Shown in pieces: positions 42,968 through 52,912 of a DNA stretch of 64,000 bases; position 1 is the first letter of the stretch, and each line of letters begins with the position of its first letter. A model generated the notes under the pieces. The model was not told where the DNA came from, did no database searches, and saw nothing but the letters and a program-made list of their open reading frames with translations. Position numbers and translations under genes: made by a program. Origin of the DNA: DATGZX01 sp035296965 (GTDB lineage: Bacteria > Planctomycetota > Planctomycetia > Gemmatales > Gemmataceae); the NCBI GenBank assembly GCA_035296965.1, contig DATGZX010000010.1, forward strand, positions 61,634 to 125,633. Reading direction: 5' to 3'.

Positions 42968-43804
42968 ATGCACACGAATCCTTCTCTAGCATTTTCCAAA
43001 TCTTCAAGCGGAGCGCGCCCCGAAGCGCTGACGCTCGAGACGTTCCCGGAATTGCCTCGGTTGGCCTGGTACGATCCCTGCAAGGCCGCAGCTGAATTGC
43101 TCCTGGCGGTCGTGTTGTCGATTGTCGGTGCGCCAATCATTCTATTGGCTGCTCTTGCCGTGAAGCTGACCTCGAAGGGCCCGATTCTCTATTCACAGAC
43201 ACGCCTGGGAAAGAACGGCCGACCGTATACGATTTACAAGCTGCGCAGCATGCTGCACAACTGTGAAAAGCAGTCAGGGCCATGCTGGTCGACAGCGGGC
43301 GACCCGCGGATCACTCGCGTCGGCCATTTCCTGCGTCGCAGCCATCTCGATGAGCTGCCGCAGCTGTGGAATGTTCTCCGGGGCGACATGGGACTGGTCG
43401 GCCCCCGTCCGGAACGGCCTGAGTTTGTACCGCGGCTGGCCGAGGTGTTTCCGCTCTATCGCTCGCGGCTTCTGGTGCGGCCCGGCGTTACAGGGTTGGC
43501 ACAAGTGCTGCTGCCGCCAGATACTGACTTGGCAAGCGTCCGTCGCAAACTCGCTTACGACCTGTACTATGTCCAGAAAACTAATCCCTGGCTCGATTTC
43601 CGGCTGCTCCTGGCCACCGGGCTGCATGTGGTTGGCATATCTTATGAGCTAGTCGGCAAGGTGGTCTCTTTGCCCAGTGACGCGGCAATCGAGTCGGCTT
43701 ATCGAGACCTGAATAGCGCCCAAGGCACGCAGACTCACGTGGAGATCAGCCTTCCTGATACGAAAGACACAACGGCAAAGGTGGAGATGGCGACCTGCGT
43801 TTGA
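42968..43804 (+). CDS. undecaprenyl-phosphate sugar-1-phosphate transferase
   Basis: A 278-residue bacterial sugar transferase (WcaJ/WbaP/EpsL C-terminal domain type). There is a membrane segment LLLAVVLSIVGAPIILLAAL, followed by KGPILYSQTRLGKNGRPYTI and YKLRSMLHN, then TRVGHFLRRSHLDELPQLWN, VLRGDMGLVGPRPERPEF and RPGVTGLAQVLLP. The Asp-Glu pair in HLDELPQ and the GPRPE Arg/Pro motif are catalytic. It transfers a sugar phosphate to the lipid carrier to begin polysaccharide or glycoprotein synthesis. No glycosyltransferase cluster is adjacent, so it is an orphan. A strong terminator follows. Confidence 0.92.
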   Translation: MHTNPSLAFSKSSSGARPEALTLETFPELPRLAWYDPCKAAAELLLAVVLSIVGAPIILLAALAVKLTSKGPILYSQTRLGKNGRPYTIYKLRSMLHNCEKQSGPCWSTAGDPRITRVGHFLRRSHLDELPQLWNVLRGDMGLVGPRPERPEFVPRLAEVFPLYRSRLLVRPGVTGLAQVLLPPDTDLASVRRKLAYDLYYVQKTNPWLDFRLLLATGLHVVGISYELVGKVVSLPSDAAIESAYRDLNSAQGTQTHVEISLPDTKDTTAKVEMATCV

Positions 43805-44107
43805 GTTCTGCGTCATACGCCCTTCTCCTCAAGTGAAGGCCCGCCTCGATCCTGAGGCGGGCTTTTTGCTGCTCCGCGACATCCGCGTTCCTGTCCAGCC
43901 TGACTCCGTGAATGTTGAGGATTCCACACAACAATTCGTGAGAGCCGCCCGGTACTCAACAGCTAGTTCCAGATGATGCGAAGGATCTGGCGTGGACGTT
44001 GATTGTCTCCATCACGGCGACTGCATCACGGGCCTTGCGAAGATAGAACCAGCCTCGGCTGATCTGGCGTTCTTTGACGGCAAGTCTCAACAGCCTTTCT
44101 GATCCGC
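43805..44107. other. 303-bp convergent intergenic region
   Basis: It contains the terminator of the sugar transferase gene and nothing else recognisable. Confidence 0.5.
43839..43867 (+). terminator. Rho-independent terminator
   Basis: GCCCGCCTC, loop GATCCT, GAGGCGGGC, then TTTTT; 9-bp perfect stem after the sugar transferase. Confidence 0.9.
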
Positions 44108-44497
44108 TCACGATTGGGCCGGGGGTTGGGCACCCGTAGCCAGCGCAAGCCCGGCGACAACGAGCACCACTAAACCGCCCGCAATCATCACGACTGCTGT
44201 TATGCCCGCGCCTTTGCTGAGGAACTCGCCCAACGAGCCTTCATTCTTCAGCACGCTGGACGTGAAACGCCCGACCAGGAGAAGAGAGATGAGGATCGCG
44301 CCGGCGAGCGACCACGTGGGCAGGCGCGGTATGCCAATGGCGCACAGAATGAGCAGAATACCCGCGATTCCCCCGGCTACCAGCGAAGCGACACTGGACG
44401 CCTTGATGTAGCCGATGGTGCCGCCCACGAGCGAGATCAGTCCATAGAGACCCGTAACGATCGCAGCTACCATATGCATCGTTGGCATCCCGTTCAT
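44108..44497 (-). CDS. TMEM14-family membrane protein
   Basis: A 129-residue protein with four hydrophobic helices: MVAAIVTGLYGLISLVGGTI, SVASLVAGGIAGILLILCAI, LAGAILISLLLVGRFTSS and AVVMIAGGLVVLVVAGLALA. The order and the Y-G-L..GG..GY motif match the TMEM14/UPF0136 family (known also in plants as fatty-acid export proteins). Start 44497 has AGAGGGGA upstream. It follows the PLD-like gene by 44 nt on the same strand, so it is probably in one operon. Confidence 0.85.
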   Translation of the reverse strand: MNGMPTMHMVAAIVTGLYGLISLVGGTIGYIKASSVASLVAGGIAGILLILCAIGIPRLPTWSLAGAILISLLLVGRFTSSVLKNEGSLGEFLSKGAGITAVVMIAGGLVVLVVAGLALATGAQPPAQS

Positions 44498-44541
44498 AGT
44501 TTTGTCCCCTCTTTGCAGCACGTGGCCGGGTCGAACCCCAC

Positions 44542-45660
44542 TCACGCCTGCTTATTACTCTTTGTTTCAGATCTTAAGTCGCGTCGATAGCGCTCTGCCA
44601 GCCGGTCGATGTAGGCGGAGTAACGGTCCGCGATCTCGGGCGAGTGCATGATCACCATGTTCTCCGCATTGAGCGTGGCGCTGTGGGACAGATTATAACT
44701 TCCCGTGATGACCGCATCGTCCGCCACCAGCAGCTTATTATGCATGAAGTCGTGCTTGCTGCCTGGGTTGTAAGGAGTCGAGCGCTTGCCGGAGAGCTGT
44801 CCAGCGGCCTGCTGGAAAGCCTGGATCTTCCACTCCGCGGGTGTGCCGTGCCATTGGCTGAAGACGCTCTCCATCTGCGTGCGGTCATAGAGGCCGCTGT
44901 AATCCGCCACGCGGCCGTGGCTCACCGTGTCGCTCAGCGCACCGAGAATAGACCCAGCGGTGATCACCATGGAGCATACTTTAAGGCGCCGTCGTGCCGT
45001 GCCGACGAAGTGGGCAACCTCGTGGTCGATGGATCGGCCCTCGCCCGGTGCGAATGCGACGTCGATTCTTGCTTCAGGGACGTGGAGTGTGCCATTGTCG
45101 TGGCTGCCCGAAGTGCCGATGTCGCCTCGCGACCATAACTCTTCGAAGTCCGTTTCGTAGTAAGTGCACAGGTCCGCAGAGTCGATGCAAACGATGTTGT
45201 TTTCCTGCAGGGTCCAGGAATCATCGGTGAAATTGGTGGATCCGGTCCAAACAGCACCGGCGGGAGTTGTGCCGTCGCGAATCACATATTTATGGTGCAT
45301 TAACTTCGGGGTGGCCGGATCTCCACCGGTGATCGCCTTGGAAAAGATCCTGGGGTCGATGCTGCGGATGAAATCAGCCGACCCGGTCGGGGCGGGCTCG
45401 GTACTGGCCCCTCCGAGGGAGGTAGCCCATTTGCCGGCGTCATAGGCAATGCGGACTTCGACGCCCGCGGCAATACGGCCACGCAGCGCCTTTATAACGG
45501 GTTCGGCAAGGGAATCACCAAGGCGGAAGTCATAGATGGCCAGATGGAGGGAGGATCGGGCAGCCGCCAGAAACTCGGCCAAGAGGGCCGCCACCTGGTG
45601 TGGCGGTTGGCCATTCTGCTCCAGAAAGTGGACGGCGATTGGCATGCCCGGGTCTTTCAA
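44542..45660 (-). CDS. phospholipase D-like protein (two HKD motifs)
   Basis: A 372-residue protein with both catalytic motifs of the PLD superfamily: HHKYVIRDGTTPAGAVWTGS (HxKx4D, followed by GS-x-N) and HNKLLVADDAVITGSYNLSH. The N-terminal segment SSLHLAIYDFRLGD and the mid-section MVITAGSILGALSD flank them as in PLDc_2 enzymes. No signal peptide. The activity could be phospholipase, nuclease or cardiolipin-synthase-type; nothing here distinguishes them. It is co-directional with the TMEM14 gene. Confidence 0.9.
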   Translation of the reverse strand: MKDPGMPIAVHFLEQNGQPPHQVAALLAEFLAAARSSLHLAIYDFRLGDSLAEPVIKALRGRIAAGVEVRIAYDAGKWATSLGGASTEPAPTGSADFIRSIDPRIFSKAITGGDPATPKLMHHKYVIRDGTTPAGAVWTGSTNFTDDSWTLQENNIVCIDSADLCTYYETDFEELWSRGDIGTSGSHDNGTLHVPEARIDVAFAPGEGRSIDHEVAHFVGTARRRLKVCSMVITAGSILGALSDTVSHGRVADYSGLYDRTQMESVFSQWHGTPAEWKIQAFQQAAGQLSGKRSTPYNPGSKHDFMHNKLLVADDAVITGSYNLSHSATLNAENMVIMHSPEIADRYSAYIDRLAERYRRDLRSETKSNKQA

Positions 45661-47002
45661 AAGGATATTTCGCGCGCTCCGACATTCTAGAAGATGCGAA
45701 GAGGTCGGCTAGCAAGGGAGGGAACGAGTGTCGGTCAGTCTTCGTTCTCGGGTGGCAGGCTTGCGAACCAGCGTAGCACGTGGTAGATTCACCTGATGAA
45801 GCCGGGAACGGCTTCGCTGACCTCTGCGGTGTTCGTGAAAGACGTAAACTTTTGAAGAACCGATGCATTACCCGCAGGGAGCCAATATTGGTTCGGCGCT
45901 TGCAAGCCCACCTAATGTAGTGGGATCCAAAACCCGGGCCTGAGGCACCCATCTGCACTGCGGGTTCTCAAAAGCGTCTGGACGGCACAGGCGGAGGTTT
46001 TTTTGCGCAATTCCTCCCTAGCCATCCGAGTAACAGCTAGGTTTTAAGTTGCGGGGCCAGTACCCAGCCACGGTTGGCGCGTGCCTTGCCGTGAAAAAGA
46101 GCCCACGCACCCCGCTCGTACAGCTGGTTTCAGGTGGAAGATTCGACAAGATCGCAAGCGCTTTTATACCAGAAGCTTGCATCAATCCTTCGGACATATG
46201 AATCAACACTTCCTTATGCACGAATTCGTTGTTGGCGCGCCAAACAAATTATTTGACAGTCGTTGCCTGTTGTGGCGCAACGGCTTCCGTTCGGAAAAAT
46301 GCCTTTCGTTATCGGGCCGAAGTTTTTCAGTTGACATCAGCTGTGAAGAGTGTAACCTGTCCCCTCATGAGTTCGACCGCTGCACTGCACCGGTTGCTCA
46401 TGCGAGCTTCATTTGAGGCGCACAGAAGAGGGGGTGGCGGCCACGATGCCGATCCCACAAGCTTGGATGGTGGCTAGGATTTTCTTCTCGGGCGGTTTCG
46501 AACAGCTTTCGAAACGTTGAGAAATCTCCTGGTTTTCTTCTCTTTCATTTTCGTAACTTTGTTCGCGCGATGATTGTTCTCATGTTCGGGGTGCGCGCTC
46601 ACTCAGCATGCGGAGGATTGAAGCAAGTCACCAACTCGTGAACGGTGCCCGCCCAGGGCCAAGAAAGGCCCAGGCAGGCGACCAATGGATGGCGAGGGTC
46701 AAAGGGCGGACTCCAGGCTTCCGCCCGATAGCGGCACTGTCCGCGTTGGTGAGTTGACTTACTCCTGCCGGTGACACGGTTGGAGTATTTGGCCGCAAGG
46801 ATGCGTTAGGCCAGATTCCGATGAGGCCGGCCGCACGACGGATCGTGCAGCCGGCCCTTTTCATTATCTTCGATCCTCCGGTCGGCCAAAGCTCAGAAAT
46901 CTTCGTCCGCAATCCCGCAATCAGCCTGGATTGCCTCCTTCCGCTGTCGTATCCTCTTTATTAGGATATTCTGTGCCTTTCGGAATCTTGCATGGAACCG
47001 CC
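45661..47002. other. 1.3-kb region without protein-coding genes
   Basis: No reading frame looks real on either strand. It is AT-richer than average, especially 46080-46600. The last 400 bases hold the structured segment upstream of metH. Promoters for metH must lie here. Confidence 0.5.
46628..46861 (+). ncRNA. structured segment and terminator-like hairpin upstream of metH
   Basis: TCACCAAC (46628-46635) pairs with GTTGGTGA (46745-46752) and encloses three hairpins: GGGCC/GGCCC at 46656-46671, GGGCGGA/TCCGCCC at 46704-46726, and GCGG/CCGC at 46731-46744. About 70 nt later comes a 13-bp hairpin (46825-46856) followed by CTTTT. The arrangement looks like a riboswitch or attenuator expression platform before a B12-dependent gene, but I could not fit it to the cobalamin, SAM or SAH aptamer consensus. 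Confidence 0.35.
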
Positions 47003-50000
47003 ATGTTGATGTCAGCGCGCATGAGTACGCAGCAGGTTTTGGAAGAATTGCTGGCAGAGCGCATTCTTGTGCTTGACGGCGCCATGGGCACCATGATCCA
47101 GGCCAACCAGCTGAGCGAGGCCGATTTTCGCGGCAGCCGTTTTCGCAAGCACCCTAGGGACCTGGCGGGTTGTAACGATTTGCTCGCCCTGACACAGCCG
47201 CGTGTCGTCGAGGCCATCCATCGTCAGTACCTCGAAGCTGGGTCGGACATCATCGAAACCAACACGTTCAATGCGACGGCGTTGGGTGTTGCCGAATACG
47301 GTTTGCAAGAACTCGTCTTCGAGATCAACAAGGCCGCTGCCGAGATCGCACGCCGCGCCGCAGACGCGATGACCCGGCGAAATCCGGACAAGCCTCGCTT
47401 TGTCGCGGGCAGCATAGGCCCGACAAACAAGACGTTGTCTTTGGGAGTCCACGTAGAAGATCCGAGCCGTCGCGATGTCACCTTCGACGACATGGTGGCC
47501 ACCTACACCGAACAGATTGCCGGATTGGTCGCCGGCGGGGTCGATCTGCTTCTGGCGGAGACGTCTTTCGACACCCTGGTCATGAAGGCGTGTCTGTTCG
47601 CAATCGACAAGTTCTTCTTCGAGCGCGACCTGCGCTTGCCCGTGATGGTTTCGGGCACGATTTTCGAAGGAGGTAGGGGGCTTTCGGCTCAATCGGTGGA
47701 GGCGTTCTGGGTTTCGGTAGCCCACTTTGACATGCTGAGCATCGGGCTCAATTGCTCTGTGGGCGTTGATCAAATGCGGACGTTCATCGAAACCCTTTCG
47801 CAGATTGCGCCAAAGTACATCACTTGCTATCCCAACGCCGGCATGCCGGACGGCTTTGGCGGATTCGTCGGCACCCTGGAGCACATGGCGGGCGCTCTGG
47901 GCGAATTTGCGCGGAGCGGCTGGGTCAACGTTGTCGGCGGTTGCTGTGGGACCACGCCGGCCTGGATTCGCGCCATCGCCGGCGCCGTGGCCGACATTCC
48001 GCCGCGTCCACTCCCGGACGTGCCGCGCTGGAGCAGCTACAGCGGCACCGAACCGCTGATCGTCCGTCCCGAGAGCAACTTCATCGTCATCGGGGAACGC
48101 ACGAATATTACCGGCTCACGGCGGTTTGCCCGACTGATCAAAAGCGGCAATTTCGAGGAGGCGTTGACGGTCGCTCGCGAACAGGTCGAAGGCGGCGCCA
48201 ACATTCTCGACGTCAACATGGACGAAGGGCTCATCGACAGCGAAAAAGCGATGACGCACTTCCTCAACCTGATCTCTGCCGAACCCGACATCGCACGTGT
48301 GCCGATCATGATCGACAGCTCGAAATGGTCGGTCATCGAAGCGGGACTGAAATGTGTGCAAGGCAAGGCCATCGTCAATTCGATCAGCCTCAAGGAAGGC
48401 AAGGACAAATTCCTGGAGCAGGCCAGGCTGGTCAGACGCTACGGCGCCGCGGTTGTCGTGATGGCATTTGACGAACAAGGCCAGGCGGTGGCCGCCCCGC
48501 GCAAGGTCGCCATCTGCGAGCGCGCCTATCGCGTGCTGACGGAGGAAGTTGGCTTTGCCCCTTGCGATATCATCTTTGACGTCAACATTCTCACGGTCGG
48601 CACGGGCATTGAGGAACACAACAATTATGCGGTGGAATTCATCGAAGCCGTTCGTATGCTCAAACGGCTCTTTCCCGAAAGCAAGACCTCGGGTGGTGTC
48701 AGCAACGTATCCTTCTCTTTCCGCGGCAACGACGTTGTCCGCGAGGCGATGAATGCGGCCTTTCTCTACCACGCGATCCGCGCCGGCCTGGACATGGGCA
48801 TCGTCAACGCCGGTCAGCTCGAGGTCTACGAGGAGATCCCGAAGGACCTGCTCGAGCGCGTCGAGGATGTCTTGCTGAATCGCAGACCGGATGCGGCGGA
48901 CCGACTGACCGAATTTGCCGAGACGGTGAAGGAGAAAGACAAGGAGGGCGCCAAGGTATTGGCCTGGCGTGACCTGTCGGTCGAAGAACGTCTGAAGCAT
49001 GCGCTGATCCAGGGCATCGTGGATTTTATTGACCAGGATGTCGAGGAGGCTCGGCACAACTACAGCAGACCGCTCGCTGTCATCGAGGGGCCGCTCATGG
49101 ACGGCATGAATGTCGTCGGCGACCTGTTCGGCGCGGGCAAGATGTTCCTGCCGCAGGTCGTCAAGAGCGCTCGCGTTATGAAGAAGGCGGTCGCATACTT
49201 GCTCCCCTCCATGGAAGCTGCCAAGGAGCAAGCCGACGGCACACGCCAGGCGCGCGGCAAGATCTTGATCGCAACCGTCAAGGGGGACGTGCACGACATC
49301 GGCAAGAACATTGTAGGCGTCGTGCTTGCTTGCAACGATTACGAGGTCATCGACCTGGGCGTCATGGTGCCGTGCGACAAGATCCTGCAAACGGCGCGCG
49401 AGAAGCAGGTCGATATGATTGGCCTTTCCGGTTTGATCACGCCTTCACTCGATGAAATGGTTCATGTGGCCAAGGAGATGGAGCGTACCGGCTTCCAGGT
49501 GCCGCTGCTCATCGGCGGCGCCACGACGAGCGTGAAGCACACCGCTGTCAAAATTGCGCCGGCCTATCACGAGACTGTCATCCACGTGAAGGACGCATCG
49601 CGCTGCGTCGGCGTGGTGGACAAGATACGCCGGCCGGACCAGAAACCCGCGCTCGATCGCGACAATCGCCTGGCACAGGAAAAGGAGCGGCAATCCTTTG
49701 CGCAGCGCCGGCAGCGAAAGCTGGTGCCTTATGCGGAGGCCGTCCGCCGCCGCCTGGCCCTCGATTGGCAGTCGCAGCCCCCAGCCGTTCCTCAATTCCT
49801 GGGCCGACGACTACTATGCGATTTTCCCTTGGCGGAACTCCTGCCTTACATCGACTGGTCACCCTTCTTCATGGCCTGGGAGCTGCGCGGCAAGTACCCG
49901 ATGATCTTCTCGGATCCCGCAGCTGGTGCGGAGGCCCGCAAGCTCTTCAACGACGCCAACAAATTGCTTCAGGAAATCGTCGAAAAGAAACTGCTACGTG

Positions 50001-50701
50001 CCCACGGCGTCTACGGTTTCTACCCGGCGAACGCCGACGGCGATGACATCCTCATTTTCAGCGACGCGGGCCGCTCACAGGAACTGACCCGTTTTCACGC
50101 GCTGCGGCAGCAGTGGGAACGCGAAGGGCAGACGTCTTTCAGGAGCCTTGCGGATTACATCGCTCCCAGCTCCAGCGGCATGGCTGACTTCCTGGGCGCT
50201 TTTGCCGTCACTACCGGTGCTGGCTCAGAAGAACTTGTGCGGCGCTTCGAGGCCGAACACGACGATTATAGCGCCATCATGACCAAGGCATTGGCGGATC
50301 GGCTGGCCGAGGCTTTCGCCGAGTTGTTGCATGCGCGCGCCCGGCGCGACTGGGGCTACGGCACGAAGGAACAACTGTCGCATGAGGATCTGATCCACGA
50401 GAAATACCGCGGCATTCGACCTGCCCCGGGTTATCCGGCTTGTCCGGACCATACCGAAAAAGGCACGCTGTGGAGACTTCTGCGTGTCGAAGAAGCGACC
50501 GGGATCCGCCTGACGGAGAGCTATGCCATGTGGCCGGCAGCCTCGGTAAGCGGCCTTTATTTCAGTCATCCGCAGGCCCAGTATTTTGCAGTCGACATGA
50601 TTACGCGCGATCAGGTTGAAAGCTATGCAGAACGCAAGGGCATGCCCATCGCTGAAATCGAGCGTTGGCTGGCGCCGAACTTGGCATACGATGCCGGTTG
50701 A
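47003..50701 (+). CDS. metH: cobalamin-dependent methionine synthase
   Basis: A 1232-residue four-module enzyme. It transfers the methyl group of methyltetrahydrofolate to homocysteine through methylcobalamin. Module 1 (homocysteine): GLNCSVG and the zinc Cys pair in VVGGCCGTTPAW. Module 2 (folate): NFIVIGERTNITGSRRFARL and INSISLKEGKDKF. Module 3 (B12): VKGDVHDIGKNIVGVVLACN with the axial His, and LIGGATTSVKHTAVKIAPAY. Module 4 (reactivation): GIRPAPGYPACPDHTEKG. Length matches E. coli MetH (1227). ATGs at 47009 and 47021 are also possible starts; the frame is open upstream to 46931 without a ribosome-binding site. Confidence 0.97.
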   Translation: MLMSARMSTQQVLEELLAERILVLDGAMGTMIQANQLSEADFRGSRFRKHPRDLAGCNDLLALTQPRVVEAIHRQYLEAGSDIIETNTFNATALGVAEYGLQELVFEINKAAAEIARRAADAMTRRNPDKPRFVAGSIGPTNKTLSLGVHVEDPSRRDVTFDDMVATYTEQIAGLVAGGVDLLLAETSFDTLVMKACLFAIDKFFFERDLRLPVMVSGTIFEGGRGLSAQSVEAFWVSVAHFDMLSIGLNCSVGVDQMRTFIETLSQIAPKYITCYPNAGMPDGFGGFVGTLEHMAGALGEFARSGWVNVVGGCCGTTPAWIRAIAGAVADIPPRPLPDVPRWSSYSGTEPLIVRPESNFIVIGERTNITGSRRFARLIKSGNFEEALTVAREQVEGGANILDVNMDEGLIDSEKAMTHFLNLISAEPDIARVPIMIDSSKWSVIEAGLKCVQGKAIVNSISLKEGKDKFLEQARLVRRYGAAVVVMAFDEQGQAVAAPRKVAICERAYRVLTEEVGFAPCDIIFDVNILTVGTGIEEHNNYAVEFIEAVRMLKRLFPESKTSGGVSNVSFSFRGNDVVREAMNAAFLYHAIRAGLDMGIVNAGQLEVYEEIPKDLLERVEDVLLNRRPDAADRLTEFAETVKEKDKEGAKVLAWRDLSVEERLKHALIQGIVDFIDQDVEEARHNYSRPLAVIEGPLMDGMNVVGDLFGAGKMFLPQVVKSARVMKKAVAYLLPSMEAAKEQADGTRQARGKILIATVKGDVHDIGKNIVGVVLACNDYEVIDLGVMVPCDKILQTAREKQVDMIGLSGLITPSLDEMVHVAKEMERTGFQVPLLIGGATTSVKHTAVKIAPAYHETVIHVKDASRCVGVVDKIRRPDQKPALDRDNRLAQEKERQSFAQRRQRKLVPYAEAVRRRLALDWQSQPPAVPQFLGRRLLCDFPLAELLPYIDWSPFFMAWELRGKYPMIFSDPAAGAEARKLFNDANKLLQEIVEKKLLRAHGVYGFYPANADGDDILIFSDAGRSQELTRFHALRQQWEREGQTSFRSLADYIAPSSSGMADFLGAFAVTTGAGSEELVRRFEAEHDDYSAIMTKALADRLAEAFAELLHARARRDWGYGTKEQLSHEDLIHEKYRGIRPAPGYPACPDHTEKGTLWRLLRVEEATGIRLTESYAMWPAASVSGLYFSHPQAQYFAVDMITRDQVESYAERKGMPIAEIERWLAPNLAYDAG

Positions 50702-51022
50702 GCGAATCCTCGCTTCCGTCTGCAAGTGATGAACTGAAATCGAACGGCGGTTTGCATTTGATAAAACCCAACTGGATCAACCTCGAGCCGCTACGAGCTT
50801 CTTCATCCATGGTTGACCATTGCCAGGGCTCCGCGACGTTTTCCCCCGCTGCCGGTATTGCCCAGTCATCTGCTCCCGAGCAACTCCTGCAAGATTGATC
50901 TTTCTCTTCGTCCCATTTTCAGCTAAACGACCCCATTCTTGAGACATCGCCAACAGAGCTGCGTGGACGATCGTTCCTTCCCGATCCTGCAAAGTTTGCT
51001 TTCGCATTGAGGAAGTCCTTCC
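50702..51022. other. 321-bp intergenic region
   Basis: Nothing recognised between metH and the HEAT-repeat gene. No clear terminator. Confidence 0.45.
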
Positions 51023-52777
51023 ATGCATACGGCAGCTTCTCGTCGCATTAGCCTCACAAGATATTTCGCCATCCCGCTGGTCCTGGCAGGGTTCTGCTGG
51101 TCCCGACCGGCCTACACTCAGAACGGCGAAGGCGATCCCGTCGAAGAACTCCGCCAGATACTGAAGTGTTCCGTGAACGACCCGGCCGTCCGCGATCGTA
51201 AGTCGCAGGAGCAAATTCGAGCCTTGCACGGTATCGGCGACCTGCGTCGAGCCCTGGCTCTGCGCGAGTGGCGCGATTTGGAATTTGACGGCAAAGTAGG
51301 CGACGTGGATCAGCGCAACCGCGCTACCTTGGTTGCGCAGCTCGAACTGGCAGTACGCGACGTATTCCGCCAAGGTGACGACACCAGTCGGCTGGCGGCG
51401 TTGAGCATCCTGAGCGAGATGGGTTGCTCCGCGCGTGGCGTCGGCATCCGCAGCGGCTTAGCCGCCAGCTTTGCGCCCGATTTGGTCGACTTGATCAAGC
51501 ATGGCGCGCCGAAGGTGCGCGAGACGGCCGGTCGAACCCTTGGACTCATCAACCCGGATCCACAAGTGGCAATCCCCGCACTCGGCGATCTGCTTCGTTC
51601 CAATGAGCTGACGGAGCGAATAGTGGCGGCGGACGCACTCGGGAATCTGATTCGTTGCGCCACTCTGCTTGCCACTGCACCCCACACAGCGGAAGATGTC
51701 ACGGCGACGCGAGAAGAGGTCGTGCAAATGGGGCATGCGTTGGTGCCCCTCGCAGGCCTGGGCTTGCGCGACTCGCGACCTGAGGTTCGGCGACGTTGCG
51801 CGGCGGCTATCGGCCATGCAGCCGAGGCATTGCAGAAGCTGGTCAAGGAGCCGGGCCCCTTGGATCAAACGGGAGGGCTGGATGTACCCCCTGGCGACGC
51901 CGCGGCTGAACGCGGCGAATTGATGCCTTTGATCCTCGCCCTCAAGGACCAGGGTCCGGTTTTGACTCGGGCATTGGCCGATTCGGATGCCCAGGTTCGG
52001 CTCCTGGCCCGGCATGCTCTCGAAGACATGACCAATCCGCAGCTTCGCCTGCTCGAGCGCGCCGGCGGTACGACCGATGAAAATGGCAAGCACGCTCAGG
52101 TCGCGCTTCAGCCCTCGCGGTTTGTTCAAGGTTCGGCCTCACCCAAGGACTCCCTGGTCGAGGGACTGCATGCAACCGTAATGGCCCTGGCTGGAGGGCT
52201 CCAGGAACCTGACGCTCGCGCCCGCCGTGCCGCGATCGACGTGCTGGAAACGCTTGGACCGGCTGCCGCGCCGGCTGCCTCAGCGCTGGTCGCAGCTCTC
52301 GCCGACACGGACCTCTTTGTGCGCTGGGCCGCGGCCCGAACGCTGGGCAAGATCGGTCCCGTGGAAGCGGACGCCGCCGTTCCTGCTCTCGGCCGGCTGC
52401 TGGAAGATCCCGACCTGGACTTGCGCCTGTCCGCGGCGACGGCGCTTGAGCGTTATGGTCTCGCCGCCAAAGCGGCGGTTCCGGCTCTGGCACGGGCGAT
52501 CGGCTCCAGCGACGCCGAGTTGCAGGTGGCCGCGATCCGCGTCCTGGGCGTCATAGGCGGCCCACACATCATCGCGGCTCTTCCTGCACTGAGCACGGCG
52601 CTAGCCGATCCGAATCCGCGCGTGCGGGCCAAGGCTGCCGAAACTTTGGGCAAGCTCGGGCCGGCCGCGCGTTCCACCGTCGATCCCTTGCGACAAGCCC
52701 TTCAGGACAGCAATGCCGACGTGCAAAAGGCCGCCAGCGAGGCGCTTCTCAAGATCATGCGCCCCGCCAAGAAGTGA
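51023..52777 (+). CDS. secreted HEAT-repeat protein
   Basis: A 584-residue protein with signal peptide (FAIPLVLAGFCWSRPAYTQN) and eight or more HEAT/PBS-lyase-type helical repeats, for example KVRETAGRTLGLINPDPQVA, RRRCAAAIGHAAEALQKLV, FVRWAAARTLGKIGPVEADA, LRLSAATALERYGLAAKAAV and RVRAKAAETLGKLGPAARST. Repeats run to the end (NADVQKAASEALLKIMRP). It is a protein-protein scaffold outside the cytoplasm; partners unknown. Common and variable in planctomycetes. The following lipoprotein gene starts 136 nt later in the same direction. Confidence 0.88.
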   Translation: MHTAASRRISLTRYFAIPLVLAGFCWSRPAYTQNGEGDPVEELRQILKCSVNDPAVRDRKSQEQIRALHGIGDLRRALALREWRDLEFDGKVGDVDQRNRATLVAQLELAVRDVFRQGDDTSRLAALSILSEMGCSARGVGIRSGLAASFAPDLVDLIKHGAPKVRETAGRTLGLINPDPQVAIPALGDLLRSNELTERIVAADALGNLIRCATLLATAPHTAEDVTATREEVVQMGHALVPLAGLGLRDSRPEVRRRCAAAIGHAAEALQKLVKEPGPLDQTGGLDVPPGDAAAERGELMPLILALKDQGPVLTRALADSDAQVRLLARHALEDMTNPQLRLLERAGGTTDENGKHAQVALQPSRFVQGSASPKDSLVEGLHATVMALAGGLQEPDARARRAAIDVLETLGPAAAPAASALVAALADTDLFVRWAAARTLGKIGPVEADAAVPALGRLLEDPDLDLRLSAATALERYGLAAKAAVPALARAIGSSDAELQVAAIRVLGVIGGPHIIAALPALSTALADPNPRVRAKAAETLGKLGPAARSTVDPLRQALQDSNADVQKAASEALLKIMRPAKK

Positions 52778-52912
52778 ACCTTTCCAGGCTCCCGCAATCC
52801 TGCGTCTCTTCGCAAGCGTTTGTCCATTGACTGCCAAGAGAGCCGTGGCTATCGTGCCTCACTCTCCGCGCCAGGGGTTTCGACCCGGCGAAGGGAATGA
52901 GAGAGGTTGTGC

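Noticed and set aside
46560..46870. Known RNA classes (cobalamin, SAM and SAH riboswitches, RNase P, tmRNA, SRP RNA)
   Set aside because: I looked for their conserved boxes and did not find a convincing set, so the segment is reported only as structured.
46628..46912. Minus-strand 94-codon frame over the structured segment
   Set aside because: No ribosome-binding site or family features; the inverted repeats explain the sequence better as RNA.
48116..49390. Minus-strand 424-codon frame inside metH
   Set aside because: It is antisense to well-conserved MetH modules and has no family features.
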